Both the position numbers and the translations under genes were made by a program. Positions 1-9,076 of a stretch of 64,000 nucleotides of DNA are shown here, piece after piece. The stretch's first letter is position 1. Every line of letters begins with the position of its first letter. This stretch comes from an uncultured Porticoccus sp. (GTDB lineage Bacteria > Pseudomonadota > Gammaproteobacteria > Pseudomonadales > Porticoccaceae): the NCBI RefSeq assembly GCF_913061305.1, contig NZ_CAJXST010000007.1, forward strand, positions 124,001 to 188,000, written 5' to 3'. The notes under the pieces are model-generated. The model saw only the letters and a program-made list of their open reading frames with translations, made no database searches and was not told the DNA's origin.

Positions 1-921
1 CTTGGTCCAGGCCACTTTCGCAAGCAGCTTGTTGATAGCACCTACCGGAGCGGTCGTAAACCACTCGGGTTCCTGAGAATGGGTACTGTGGGCGTGAATG
101 GTTGCCAGGGGTTTCATACCCAGTTTTTCTGCGACAGAAAGGCGGGTCAGCACCAGGGCAGCAGCACCATCGCTGATAGAACTGGCATTGGCAGCTGTGA
201 CAGTGCCGTCTTTGATGAACGCCGGGCGCATTTGCGAGATTTTATCGGCGACCGATTTGCCAGGCTGTTCATCAATTGAACAGACTACCTCGCCCTTGCG
301 GGTCTTGACGGTTACCGGCGCAATTTCGTCCTCAAAATTGCCGTCCTTGATCGCCCGTTGAGCCCGCTCCAGTGAGGTCACGGCAAAAGCGTCCTGCTCT
401 TCCCTGGTAAAATCGAATTTGCTAACACATTTTTCGGCGAAAATACCCATCGCTTCGCCATTGTAGGCGTCCTCAAGACCATCCATTGTCATGTGGTCAA
501 AAATCTGCGCGTGACCAAACCGGTAGCCGCTGCGACCCTGAGTCATCAGGTATGGGGCATTAGTCATGCTCTCCATTCCACCGGCTACGGCCACATCCAC
601 ATTGCCCAGCGTCAGGCTGTCACAGGCATTCATCACCGCTTTCATACCGGATCCACACACCTTGTTGAGGGTGGTAGCCCCCACACTCGGCGGCAATCCC
701 GCACCAATAGCAGCCTGACGAGCCGGGGCCTGCCGGAGACCGGCCGTGAGACAACAGCCCATATCAACGGAGCCAATCAGTTCACCGGCAACCCCGGCCC
801 GCTCAATGGCGGCCCTGATGGCCACGGCACCCAGCTCTGTCGTGGGAACACCGGTAAACTGCCCTTGCATGCTACCGATGGGCGTTCTTGCCATACCGGC
901 AATGACAATTGGATCTGACAT
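1..921 (-). CDS. Thiolase (acetyl-CoA C-acyltransferase family), C-terminus off the window
   Basis: The 307 visible codons are the N-terminal three quarters of a thiolase; the frame is still open at base 1. The protein starts MSDPIVIAGMARTPIGSMQG. The nucleophilic cysteine is near residue 89 in NKVCGSGMKAV, followed by the thiolase signature VAGGMESMTNAPY. The catalytic His and the second Cys lie beyond the edge. Enzymes of this family condense two acetyl-CoA or cleave 3-ketoacyl-CoA; the sequence resembles biosynthetic acetyl-CoA acetyltransferases (PhaA/AtoB type) more than FadA, but the visible part cannot settle this. The ATG lies 11 bases after the sspB stop, so the gene may be read through from the ssp genes. 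Confidence 0.9.
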   Translation of the reverse strand, partial: MSDPIVIAGMARTPIGSMQGQFTGVPTTELGAVAIRAAIERAGVAGELIGSVDMGCCLTAGLRQAPARQAAIGAGLPPSVGATTLNKVCGSGMKAVMNACDSLTLGNVDVAVAGGMESMTNAPYLMTQGRSGYRFGHAQIFDHMTMDGLEDAYNGEAMGIFAEKCVSKFDFTREEQDAFAVTSLERAQRAIKDGNFEDEIAPVTVKTRKGEVVCSIDEQPGKSVADKISQMRPAFIKDGTVTAANASSISDGAAALVLTRLSVAEKLGMKPLATIHAHSTHSQEPEWFTTAPVGAINKLLAKVAWTK

Positions 922-932
922 AATTGAGGCCT

Positions 933-1370
933 CTATTTTACGATTCTGAGAGAAGGTTTTTTGCCACTGTCCCCAGCAGCTCCTCCAGAAGGTTTTTCTT
1001 TCGATGGTACGGATTTTACAGGACCCGGTCCGGCAGGTGGCGGAGGCTCATGGTCAGCCTCCGGTTCAAACATCATGCCCTGGCCGTTTTCACGGGCATA
1101 AATGCCCAATATCGACTGAACGGGTAATTCTATCGTACTCGGCACTCCCCCAAACCGGGTAGTGAAGGAAATGATCCGATTATCCATGACTAAGGAGGTT
1201 ATTGCTCGCGGTGCCAGATTCAACACGATCTGTCCGTCACTGACATGTTGCTGGGGAACAGCAACCCCCGGATAAAAGGCATCGGCGACTATGTAAGGAG
1301 TGCAGTCGTTATCCACAATCCAGTCATAGAACGCCCGAACCAGATAAGCTTTGTTTGACGTCATGCTCAT
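933..1370 (-). CDS. sspB: ClpXP protease specificity-enhancing factor SspB
   Basis: 145 residues. SspB tethers ssrA-tagged proteins to ClpXP and speeds their degradation. The N-terminal substrate-binding domain (about residues 1-110) carries the typical KAYLVRAFYDWIVDN start and the VPQQHVSDGQIVLNLAP segment. A flexible Pro/Gly/Lys-rich linker follows, and the protein ends in LRIVK, which matches the short ClpX-binding tail of this family. It lies directly behind sspA on the same strand, the usual arrangement in gammaproteobacteria. Confidence 0.95.
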   Translation of the reverse strand: MSMTSNKAYLVRAFYDWIVDNDCTPYIVADAFYPGVAVPQQHVSDGQIVLNLAPRAITSLVMDNRIISFTTRFGGVPSTIELPVQSILGIYARENGQGMMFEPEADHEPPPPAGPGPVKSVPSKEKPSGGAAGDSGKKPSLRIVK

Positions 1371-1467
1371 GACAGTTATATTGGCCCAATATGTCTGTGC
1401 TGCAGTTTACGAAAAAAGGGACATATCATGCCCCCTTTTCAAGATTCCTCCCGGCCACACAGGGTTT

Positions 1468-2094
1468 TCACATATCCCGCTCAAACTCTGACAGACTTTC
1501 TGCGAAGGACGGCCGGTCAAACAATCGTTTCATATAGTCCTGCAAAGGCTTTGTCTGACGATTTGATGGCAGTTTAATCTCAAGGTGCTTTAATCGCCAC
1601 AAAATAGGTGCCAGGCAGCAGTCGACCAGGGTGAATTCTTCACTCATGAAAAATGGCAGGTCAGCAAAGATCGGCGCAATGCTTGTCAGGCTGTCGCAAA
1701 GCTCCTTGCGGGCTATTTCGGCTGCCTTGCTGTCACTGTTGCCAATAATAAAATCCAGTTGACTACAGCAATCCCGCTCAATGCGGTGCATGAACTGGCG
1801 GCTCAGTGCCCTGGCAACTGGATAGACAGGCAGTAACGGCGGGTGAGGGAATCGCTCGTCGAGATACTCCATCATCACTTTGGTTTCATAGAGTGCCAGA
1901 TCCCGGTCCACCAGAGTAGGAAGGGATGCGTAGGGATTCAGTTCAAGTACATCTTCGGGCAAATTTTTGCCGTCGACATTTTCGATGTCTACCGTGACCC
2001 CTTTTTCTGCCAGGACAATACGAACACGATGGCTGTAGTGGCATGTAGGGTCAGAAAAAAACGTCATCGAAGATCGTTTTGCAACAACCCCCAT
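1468..2094 (-). CDS. sspA: Stringent starvation protein A (SspA)
   Basis: 208 residues with a glutathione-S-transferase fold. SspA binds RNA polymerase and alters transcription in stationary phase and acid stress; it is not expected to be an active transferase. The thioredoxin-like N-terminal half reads [22 protein letters not shown], and the surface loop [13 protein letters not shown] matches the conserved PHP patch of SspA proteins. A GAGGT Shine-Dalgarno sits about nine bases before the ATG. It follows the bc1 genes and precedes sspB on the same strand. Confidence 0.95.
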   Translation of the reverse strand: MGVVAKRSSMTFFSDPTCHYSHRVRIVLAEKGVTVDIENVDGKNLPEDVLELNPYASLPTLVDRDLALYETKVMMEYLDERFPHPPLLPVYPVARALSRQFMHRIERDCCSQLDFIIGNSDSKAAEIARKELCDSLTSIAPIFADLPFFMSEEFTLVDCCLAPILWRLKHLEIKLPSNRQTKPLQDYMKRLFDRPSFAESLSEFERDM

Positions 2095-2165
2095 AATAAG
2101 ACCTCAGTTGTATTGTTGTTGGCAGTTGGATGACCGTCTTGTTCCGACGGCCATCCCCATTGAAA

Positions 2166-4199
2166 TCAGTGAATCTCTTTCCAGTATTCCCTGTTCAGCA
2201 ACCAAACCCAGATGAAGAGGAAGGCAAGAAAGAGCAAAACGTAGGTGCCGATTCTCTTGCGATCTTCGGCCATTGGTTCTGCGGTATAGGCCAGAAAGTT
2301 CACCAGGTCATACGCCGCCTGGTCATACTCCTCCGGAGACAAAGCCCCTTCCTCAACCAGCGTGTAACGTCCGCAATTGTCTTCGAGGATTTCCTCTCGG
2401 GTTAGCGGGTCTCGCTTCACACCACCATTGGCTGCGATTACCGGTCCCGGCGCGCATTCCTGAAGGCCCTGAAGATCGAGCAAGGCATGTGGCATACCCA
2501 CGTCCTTGAACACCTTGTTATTGACGCCCATCGGGCGGTTCGGATCGGCATAGAAATGGCGCAGGTAAGTATACACCCATTCGGATGTGCGGGCGCGGGT
2601 AATCATGGTGAGGTCTGGCGGTGGAGCACCGAACCACTGTTTGCCCTTCTCCTTGGTCATGGCAATTTTCATCAGGTCACCGATTTTCTGATCGGCAAAC
2701 ACCAGATTGTCCATCACCAGGCCAGCGGGCATTTTCAGATCCGAGGCGACCCTGCCCCAGCGCGAATACTCAGCTGAGTGACAACCCATGCAATAGTTTA
2801 CAAACAGTTTGGCACCCTGCTGCAGGGACGCCTTGTCTGAGGGATCGGCCTCGAAGTCATCACAGGGGATGGTACCGCAATGATATTCCGACTCGGCACC
2901 GACCGCTTTCAGTGGTAACCAGGCCAGCAGAATGACAATCAACAAGCCGCCCATGGACTTCCAGAAGCCAAAGCCGCCTCTACTGGTCACCCGCTTGGGC
3001 TCTGGCTGGGTTTTCTCCATTCGGGTCCAGATTGGCATCGCGAGGAAGAACAGGAAATACAGGACCGTACAAATCTGCGCCAGAAACGTGCGAGCCGGAG
3101 TCGGAGCCTTGACGCCCAGTACACCCAGAATAATGAAGGAGGCGGCGAACACCAGTACGGCGTACCGACTGAACAGACCTTTGTAGCGGATCGATTTTAC
3201 CGGACTGCGGTCAAGCCAGGGCAGAACAAACATAATGGCAATCGCTGCCGCCATGACCATAAAGCCGGCAAACTTGTCCGGTACTGCTCGCAACATTGAG
3301 TAAAACGGCGTGAAGTACCAAACTGGCGCAATATGTGCGGGCGTCTTCAGTGGGTCGGCAATCTCGAAATTGGCATGCTCCAGAAAGTACCCGCCCATCT
3401 CCGGAACGAAGAAGAGGATAAAGCAGAATACGAAGAGGAAAACGACAATCGGTACCAGATCATGCACGGTATAGAATGGATGAAAAGGAATACCATCCAC
3501 AGGCACACCGTTGGCATTCTTGTTTTTCTTGATTTCAACACCATCAGGGTTGTTCGACCCGACTTCGTGCAGCGCCAGAATGTGCAGCACCACCAACGCC
3601 AGCAGAATAATCGGCAGGGCAACCACGTGCAGCGACATAAAGCGATTCAGAGTAATACCGGAAATCAGGTAATCACCACGAACCCATTGCACGATATCCT
3701 CGCCAACCACGGGTATCGCACCAAACAGCGAGATAATCACCTGGGCTCCCCAGTAGGACATCTGCCCCCAGGGCAGCACATAACCGAGGAAGGCTTCTGC
3801 CATCAGGGCTACATAAATTGTCATACCAAAAATCCAGACCAGTTCACGAGGCGGTTTGTAGGAGCCGTAGAGCAGACCGCGGAACATGTGCAGGTACACA
3901 ACAACGAAAAATGCCGATGCACCGGTGGAGTGCATATAGCGAATAATCCAGCCGTAGTCCACATCACGCATGATGTACTCCACTGAAGCAAATGCTGTTT
4001 CAGCGGAACCCTGATAGCTCATCAGCAGCCAGATACCGGAAACCAGCTGAATCACTAATACCACCAGCGAGAGAACACCAAAGTAATACCAGAAATTAAA
4101 GTTTTTCGGGGCGTAATACTCACCCATGTGGGTATTCCACGCACGCACGATTGGCAGGCGCGCATCTACCCAGTCACGTAAAGACACCAACGCTTTCAT
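2166..4199 (-). CDS. petBC: Fused cytochrome b / cytochrome c1 of the bc1 complex
   Basis: 677 residues in one uninterrupted frame. The first ~400 are cytochrome b: haem ligands H90/H104 and H191/H206, and the Qo-site motif PVWY (residues 292-295), the form I associate with beta/gamma cytochromes b in place of PEWY. A hydrophobic stretch at about 412-434 ends in AVGA-ES, like a leader-peptidase site. Cytochrome c1 follows, with haem motif CMGCH (470-474), a probable axial Met in VGMPHAL, and a C-terminal membrane anchor at about 650-667. The complex oxidises ubiquinol and reduces cytochrome c in the inner membrane. Most gammaproteobacteria have two genes; a one-gene form (fbcH) cut after translation is known in Bradyrhizobium. 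The ATG shares its A with the Rieske stop (TAATG), so translation is coupled. Confidence 0.95.
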   Translation of the reverse strand: MKALVSLRDWVDARLPIVRAWNTHMGEYYAPKNFNFWYYFGVLSLVVLVIQLVSGIWLLMSYQGSAETAFASVEYIMRDVDYGWIIRYMHSTGASAFFVVVYLHMFRGLLYGSYKPPRELVWIFGMTIYVALMAEAFLGYVLPWGQMSYWGAQVIISLFGAIPVVGEDIVQWVRGDYLISGITLNRFMSLHVVALPIILLALVVLHILALHEVGSNNPDGVEIKKNKNANGVPVDGIPFHPFYTVHDLVPIVVFLFVFCFILFFVPEMGGYFLEHANFEIADPLKTPAHIAPVWYFTPFYSMLRAVPDKFAGFMVMAAAIAIMFVLPWLDRSPVKSIRYKGLFSRYAVLVFAASFIILGVLGVKAPTPARTFLAQICTVLYFLFFLAMPIWTRMEKTQPEPKRVTSRGGFGFWKSMGGLLIVILLAWLPLKAVGAESEYHCGTIPCDDFEADPSDKASLQQGAKLFVNYCMGCHSAEYSRWGRVASDLKMPAGLVMDNLVFADQKIGDLMKIAMTKEKGKQWFGAPPPDLTMITRARTSEWVYTYLRHFYADPNRPMGVNNKVFKDVGMPHALLDLQGLQECAPGPVIAANGGVKRDPLTREEILEDNCGRYTLVEEGALSPEEYDQAAYDLVNFLAYTAEPMAEDRKRIGTYVLLFLAFLFIWVWLLNREYWKEIH

Positions 4200-4792
4200 T
4201 AGCCTGCCTCCTGATCTACACCAATGACAACCACACCATCACTCTCGTAGGAATATGGAGGGACTACCAGATTTGTCGGTGCGGGAACCCCTTTGTAAAC
4301 CCGACCGGCGAGGTCAAATTTAGAGCCATGACAGGGACAGAAAAATCCTCCCAGCCACTCGGCACCACCCAAGTCCTGGGCGCCCACATCGGGACGAAAC
4401 ATCGGAGCACAACCCAGGTGTGTACACAGTCCCACCAGAACCAGGTACTCTTCCTTAATGGCACGGTGCTCGGCATCCACGTAGGCAGGCTGATCGGAGG
4501 CCTCGGACGACGGGTCCCTGAGCTCTTCACGCCCCTTGAGGTTATCGAGCGCCTGCTGGGTACGGCGAACAATGTATACCGGTTTACCACGCCACTCGAC
4601 GGTCACCATCTGACCGGGTTCGATTTTTGAAATATTGGCTTTTACCGGAGCACCAGCGGCTTTTGCCTTGGCACTTGGGTTCCAGGAACCCACAAAAGGA
4701 ACAACAGCTCCTACGACCCCAGCGGCACCCACCACGCAAGTGGCCCCCGTCAGGAAACGTCTACGCCCCTGATTAATACCGTCATTGCTCAT
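4199..4792 (-). CDS. petA: Ubiquinol-cytochrome c reductase, Rieske iron-sulfur subunit
   Basis: 197 residues. The 2Fe-2S cluster motifs are CTHLGC and CPCHGS, with the two Cys and two His ligands intact. The N-terminus has a twin-arginine-like signal (GRRRFLTG) followed by a hydrophobic anchor of about 20 residues, as expected for export by Tat and anchoring in the inner membrane. It precedes the cytochrome b/c1 gene with a one-base overlap. About 180 bases and a terminator separate it from rpsI. Confidence 0.97.
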   Translation of the reverse strand: MSNDGINQGRRRFLTGATCVVGAAGVVGAVVPFVGSWNPSAKAKAAGAPVKANISKIEPGQMVTVEWRGKPVYIVRRTQQALDNLKGREELRDPSSEASDQPAYVDAEHRAIKEEYLVLVGLCTHLGCAPMFRPDVGAQDLGGAEWLGGFFCPCHGSKFDLAGRVYKGVPAPTNLVVPPYSYESDGVVVIGVDQEAG

Positions 4793-4923
4793 GACGCACT
4801 CCCGTTAGCAGCAAAGGTTGGCAAATTTTATCTGTGCAAAATGGCGTGCAATAGTAAAGAAAACCACTTTTTATTACAAGACAAAACCCTATACAAAGTA
4901 GGTAATAGTCTGTTTTAAAACAT

Positions 4924-4953
4924 AAAAAAACCCGGCTGTAGGCAGCCGGGTTT
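4924..4953 (-). terminator. Rho-independent terminator after rplM-rpsI
   Basis: On the minus strand an 11-bp stem (aaacccggctg / cagccgggttt) with a four-base loop is followed by a run of seven T. It lies just past the rpsI stop and separates ribosomal-protein transcription from petA. Confidence 0.85.
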
Positions 4954-4973
4954 TCGTTGAACAAAATGATCGA

Positions 4974-5366
4974 TCAACGCTTGGAGAACTGGGGACGCTT
5001 GCGGGCTTTGCGCAGGCCCACTTTTTTACGTTCCACTTCACGGGCGTCTCTGGTCAGGAAGCCAGCTGTCCTCAGCTGACCCCGGAGGCCCTCGTCGTAT
5101 TGCAGTAGTGCACGAGCGATACCATGGCGAATAGCACCCGCCTGACCAAAACTGCCGCCGCCAGCGACGGTAATATTGAGGTCAAATGTGGTGGCACGAT
5201 CAACCAGCTCGAGTGGCTGACGCACAATCATACGCGCCACCTCACGGCCAAAATACTGATCGAGGGTGCGGTCATTGACCACGATGTTACCCGCTCCGGA
5301 CTTCAGAAAGACTCTGGCGGAGGAGGTTTTGCGACGGCCGGTACCGTAGTATTGGGTGTCTGCCAT
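4974..5366 (-). CDS. rpsI: 30S ribosomal protein S9
   Basis: 130 residues starting [19 protein letters not shown] and ending in the basic tail [12 protein letters not shown] that reaches the P-site tRNA. An upstream in-frame start would add only three residues (MLI); the internal ATG gives the usual family start. It is the second gene of the rplM-rpsI operon, 13 bases behind rplM. Confidence 0.98.
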   Translation of the reverse strand: MADTQYYGTGRRKTSSARVFLKSGAGNIVVNDRTLDQYFGREVARMIVRQPLELVDRATTFDLNITVAGGGSFGQAGAIRHGIARALLQYDEGLRGQLRTAGFLTRDAREVERKKVGLRKARKRPQFSKR

Positions 5367-5379
5367 AATTAACAATCCG

Positions 5380-5808
5380 TTAAATGTTCAGTTCTTGCGG
5401 CTGCTGAGCGGTATGGGGATGCTCGGTGCCTGCGTATACTTTGAGCTTCTTGAACATGGCACGACCCAGTGGACCTTTAGGCAACATGCCTTTCACAGCC
5501 GTCTGGATAGTCCGCTCAGGAGCCTTGGCGATCAGCTTTTCAAAACTGATGGACTTCAACCCACCGATATAACCGGTGTGGTGGTGATAAATTTTGTCTT
5601 TGGCCTTGTTGCCGGTCACACGCACCCGCTCAGCATTCACCACGACAATATAGTCGCCGGTATCCACATGCGGAGTAAACTCCGGCTTGTGTTTGCCACG
5701 GAGACGAGAGGCAATCTCGACGGCCAAACGACCTAATGTTTTGTCAGCCGCATCTACAATAAACCAGTCGCGCTGGACGGTTTCGGCCTTTGCACTAAAT
5801 GTTTTCAT
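5380..5808 (-). CDS. rplM: 50S ribosomal protein L13
   Basis: 142 residues, the normal bacterial L13 length. It begins [20 protein letters not shown] and contains the conserved [15 protein letters not shown] segment and the [17 protein letters not shown] helix. It is an early-assembling large-subunit protein. First gene of the operon, driven by the sigma-70-type promoter at 5853-5881. In E. coli L13 represses its own operon through the leader, and a small hairpin is present in this leader too. Confidence 0.98.
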   Translation of the reverse strand: MKTFSAKAETVQRDWFIVDAADKTLGRLAVEIASRLRGKHKPEFTPHVDTGDYIVVVNAERVRVTGNKAKDKIYHHHTGYIGGLKSISFEKLIAKAPERTIQTAVKGMLPKGPLGRAMFKKLKVYAGTEHPHTAQQPQELNI

Positions 5809-5830
5809 TTTTTCCTGCCTGAAAGTTTCT

Positions 5831-5881
5831 GGCCTTCCTAAAAGGAGGCCGCATTTTACAGACCGACCCTACCCTTTTCAA
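5831..5881 (-). promoter_or_regulatory. rplM-rpsI promoter and leader hairpin
   Basis: On the minus strand TTGAAA (5881-5876) and TAAAAT (5858-5853) are separated by 17 bases, a near-consensus sigma-70 promoter. Directly downstream the transcript can form a hairpin, GGCCT-CCT/AGG-AGGCC with one bulged base (5850-5831). It could serve feedback control by L13, but that is an inference from the E. coli operon. Confidence 0.65.
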
Positions 5882-5958
5882 GAATAATTTTGCCTAAAAA
5901 ATAATTAGCCAATCGAGCTGAACAGTCCCTGCCTGTCAGGCTCAAGGGGGCGCCTTTG

Positions 5959-7095
5959 TCAGGGGCGATGTGGTCGCGCCAGATACTCGTGTGACTGCAT
6001 TTCGAGCAAGCGACTGCGGGTTCGCTCAAACTCAAAGCCCAGCCGACCTTCAGTATACAGTGCGGGTAATGGCACCTCGGCGGACAGCACCAGCTTAACA
6101 TTCCGGTCATAAAATTCATCTACCAGATTGATAAAGCGCCGCGCCTGATCTTCATTGCTGCGCCCCATCTGCCGAACATTGGTGACCAGCACCGCATGGA
6201 ACTCACGGGCCAGCTCGATATAATCATTCTGGCTGCGCGGGATATTGCATATCACATCAAAGTCAAACCAGACGACGTCTTCAGCAACCGAGCGGCAGTG
6301 AAGGCTCCGCCCTTCGATGGTGATATCCACAGACACCTGCACTTCGCCACTGGCCGGCACAAGGCTGCCAAAGGCCTTTTCCATGGCTTCCTGCGCGCTA
6401 TCATCCAGAGGGGCATGATACAGTTCGGCCTGCTCAAGGGTGCGCAACCGATAATCGACGCCACCATCGACATTAACAACCTGGGTATGCTCATTGAGCA
6501 GGGCGATGGCGGGCAGGAAGCGTCGCCGCTGTAAACCATTCTCATAGAGTTGATCGGGGGCAATATTGGATGTCGCCACCAATGTCACCCCACGCTGGAA
6601 CAGCAATTCCAGTAGCCCTCCCAACAACATTGCATCAGCAATATCGGCGACAAAAAACTCGTCAAAGCAAATCACCCTGGCCTCAGCGGCAATATTGTCA
6701 GCGACTTTTTCCAGCGGGTTCTTCACACCGCCCAGTAGACGAAGCTCCCTGTGAACCCGGCGCATAAAGCGATGGAAATGCGCACGCATTTTCTCTTCGA
6801 AGGGTAGAGATTCAAAAAAATTATCCATCAGGTAGGTTTTACCACGGCCCACACCACCCCAAAAATACAGCCCCTTGACCGGCACGGAAGGTCGGGTAGA
6901 CCTAAAGTACGCCCTGAGTCGCTGAAAAATCGAGTGGTTTGCTGTCCGGGCATTCTGTTCCAATAATTTCTCATAGAGCGCCTGCAGCAGGGCCACTGCC
7001 TGTTCTTGGGCAGGGTCGTAGCTGAAGGAGGCCTGCAGCAAGTCCTGCTGGTATCGCTGCGAAGGCGTGTGTGAGGGAACAGGCACCCGAATCAT
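5959..7095 (-). CDS. zapE: Cell division ATPase ZapE (AFG1-like)
   Basis: 378 residues. AFG1/ZapE-type P-loop ATPase: Walker A GGVGRGKT followed by YLMDNF, Walker B VICFDEF, sensor VATSN, and the arginine-rich QRRRFLPAI segment. In E. coli ZapE acts on FtsZ rings during constriction. The gene is transcribed toward rplM and is divergent from the yhcB-like gene, which is also linked to cell division; zapE and yhcB are commonly neighbours. Confidence 0.93.
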   Translation of the reverse strand: MIRVPVPSHTPSQRYQQDLLQASFSYDPAQEQAVALLQALYEKLLEQNARTANHSIFQRLRAYFRSTRPSVPVKGLYFWGGVGRGKTYLMDNFFESLPFEEKMRAHFHRFMRRVHRELRLLGGVKNPLEKVADNIAAEARVICFDEFFVADIADAMLLGGLLELLFQRGVTLVATSNIAPDQLYENGLQRRRFLPAIALLNEHTQVVNVDGGVDYRLRTLEQAELYHAPLDDSAQEAMEKAFGSLVPASGEVQVSVDITIEGRSLHCRSVAEDVVWFDFDVICNIPRSQNDYIELAREFHAVLVTNVRQMGRSNEDQARRFINLVDEFYDRNVKLVLSAEVPLPALYTEGRLGFEFERTRSRLLEMQSHEYLARPHRP

Positions 7096-7313
7096 ATTGG
7101 CTGGTTCAATGGAAGAATGCAGAAAACAAGGCCGGGAACTTTAGCCGCGCAAAAGGATAATCGCAACCCGTTACTCATGCAGTGTGGTGGCCTAACTGTT
7201 CTGCAACAGGGTTGGTAAACACGGCAAGGTGTCGTCAAAAAACAGTTGCCTCCAGGTACAGCTTCTTTCAGACTACACCTCAAAATCTGCTGTATATCTC
7301 TGGAGGTAGTCGC

Positions 7314-7829
7314 TTGGATACCACGACTGTATTATTGATTGGCTTGCTGTGTGCAGTGAGCGGCTTGATTATTGGCCTGCTGGCTGGGCGAACCCTTCAC
7401 CCCAGGGAGCAAGAGCGCAAAGCTGCCGAACACAAGCTCAAGGAAGCACAGGACCGGCTCCAGGATTACGAACATGAGGTAACCGAGCATTTCATCAAAA
7501 CCTCTGAACTGTTCAACAACCTGTCACACAGCTATCGCGATGTTCACGAGCACCTCGCCGCCAGCGCCATGCGGCTGACCGGCCCCGACGCCAGCAAGAA
7601 AATGGTCGATGCAGGGTTTGGACGTCTCGAAGAGCGCGGCGCAATGCTGTCAACAGAAATGCCGGAACCACCGAAAGATTATGCACCCAAAGTTCCCGGC
7701 GGCATTCTCAGTGAAGAATACGGGCTAAGAGATGACAATGTCTCCCGCGACAATCTCCGCGCAAAAGTGGCAAATGATACAGCAGAAGACACCAATGACA
7801 ATGATGACCCAACGCTCAAGGTGAGCTGA
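7314..7829 (+). CDS. zapG: YhcB/ZapG-like (DUF1043) membrane protein
   Basis: 171 residues. One N-terminal membrane helix (about residues 4-24, VLLIGLLCAVSGLIIGLLAG) is followed by a coiled coil (EQERKAAEHKLKEAQDRLQDYE) and the conserved block HFIKTSELFNNLSHSYRDVHEHL of the YhcB family. These proteins are tied to cell division and envelope growth. A TTG start is chosen because GGAGGT lies six bases upstream; starts further upstream would add residues unlike the family. The C-terminal third is polar and low in complexity. Confidence 0.85.
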   Translation: MDTTTVLLIGLLCAVSGLIIGLLAGRTLHPREQERKAAEHKLKEAQDRLQDYEHEVTEHFIKTSELFNNLSHSYRDVHEHLAASAMRLTGPDASKKMVDAGFGRLEERGAMLSTEMPEPPKDYAPKVPGGILSEEYGLRDDNVSRDNLRAKVANDTAEDTNDNDDPTLKVS

Positions 7830-7915
7830 CGGGCAACGAGAACAAAGCTATCCCTCAAAGCCTTCCCGCTGTGCGGTTTGTGACATAATGCGCTCTTTGT
7901 GAGCTCGCGGAGCCT

Positions 7916-9067
7916 GTGGTGTCTGTTATTTTTCGAGTGTTGCGTTATATCAGCTGGCCTGTGGTTGCCGGTCTGCTTGCGGCCGCACTGTTCATGTTAT
8001 TGCTGCCGGAAACGCTCAACAACGCGGCCAAAATGGAAACCAGGGGGTTGTCACCTGGCGTGTCCGGAGAGTGGCAGGGGCCCGCTTCGTATGCCGCTGC
8101 TGTACAACGGGCATCGGCATCGGTCGTCAATATCTATACGCGCAAAACACTCGAGCGCCCCCGCCATCCGCTTTTGGACGACCCTTTCTTCCGCCGCTTC
8201 TTCAGCAACAGCAATCTGCCGCAACAACAGCGCATGCAGTCTTCACTGGGCTCCGGCGTCATCCTGACCGAGGATGGCTATATCTTGACCAACAACCATG
8301 TGGTGACCGAAGCCGATGAAATCGTCGTCCAGCTCCAGGATGGTCGCGAGGCGATGGTCAAGGTCATTGGCAAGGATCCGGATACAGACCTGGCTGTGCT
8401 AAAGATAGATCTCGATAATCTGACACCCATCAATATTGATGCGGCCTCCATGCCCAGGGTGGGTGACGTCACGCTGGCCATAGGCAACCCGTTCGGGGTC
8501 GGACAATCGGTCACCCAGGGCATTGTCAGCGCTACCGGCCGCAATGGCCTGGGGCTCAATACGTTTGAGAACTTTATTCAGACGGATGCAGCCATCAACC
8601 CGGGCAATTCTGGCGGGGCACTGGTGGACGCTTTCGGCAACTTGCTGGGTATCAATGCTGCCATTCTCGACAAGACCGGCTATTCAGTGGGCATCGGCTT
8701 TGCCATACCCGCCAATACGGCAGTGAAAGTTCTACAGGATATCGTCGAACACGGCTATGTTATCCGGGGCTGGCTGGGCGTCGAAGCCCGCCCACTGACC
8801 AGGCTGGCGGCGACGAAACTGGGCATGGACCCGCCATCGGGACTGGTGATCACCAGTATTTATATCAACAGCCCCGCTCACCTAGCGGGCTTGCAACCGG
8901 GGGACATTATCACCCGCATCAATGATTACTGGGTGGTAGACAATGAAAAGAGTATGAATCTGATCGCTGATCTCTCGCCCGGCGACTCCGTCAAACTGGA
9001 GGTCATACGGGACGGGCAAAAAAGCACGATCATGGCGGTGACGGGTACCCGGCCACCGCCCGAATAA
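7916..9067 (+). CDS. degS: DegS/AlgW-type periplasmic serine protease
   Basis: 383 residues. A single N-terminal membrane helix (about 10-30) anchors the protein with its body in the periplasm. The trypsin-like triad is visible: His in TNNHVVTEADE, Asp in DPDTDLAVLKID, Ser in NPGNSGGALVD. One PDZ domain follows (about 285-375). One PDZ plus a membrane anchor is the DegS/AlgW architecture; these proteases cut the anti-sigma factor RseA/MucA in the envelope stress response. It starts with GTG and stands beside hisC, as algW does in Pseudomonas. DegQ-like is the alternative, but that type has two PDZ domains. Confidence 0.9.
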   Translation: MVSVIFRVLRYISWPVVAGLLAAALFMLLLPETLNNAAKMETRGLSPGVSGEWQGPASYAAAVQRASASVVNIYTRKTLERPRHPLLDDPFFRRFFSNSNLPQQQRMQSSLGSGVILTEDGYILTNNHVVTEADEIVVQLQDGREAMVKVIGKDPDTDLAVLKIDLDNLTPINIDAASMPRVGDVTLAIGNPFGVGQSVTQGIVSATGRNGLGLNTFENFIQTDAAINPGNSGGALVDAFGNLLGINAAILDKTGYSVGIGFAIPANTAVKVLQDIVEHGYVIRGWLGVEARPLTRLAATKLGMDPPSGLVITSIYINSPAHLAGLQPGDIITRINDYWVVDNEKSMNLIADLSPGDSVKLEVIRDGQKSTIMAVTGTRPPPE

Positions 9068-9076
9068 CCCGGGGGA

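Noticed and set aside
4782-4964. A 60-codon frame between petA and rpsI
   Set aside because: It includes the rpsI terminator and overlaps petA; cysteine-rich, unlike a real protein.
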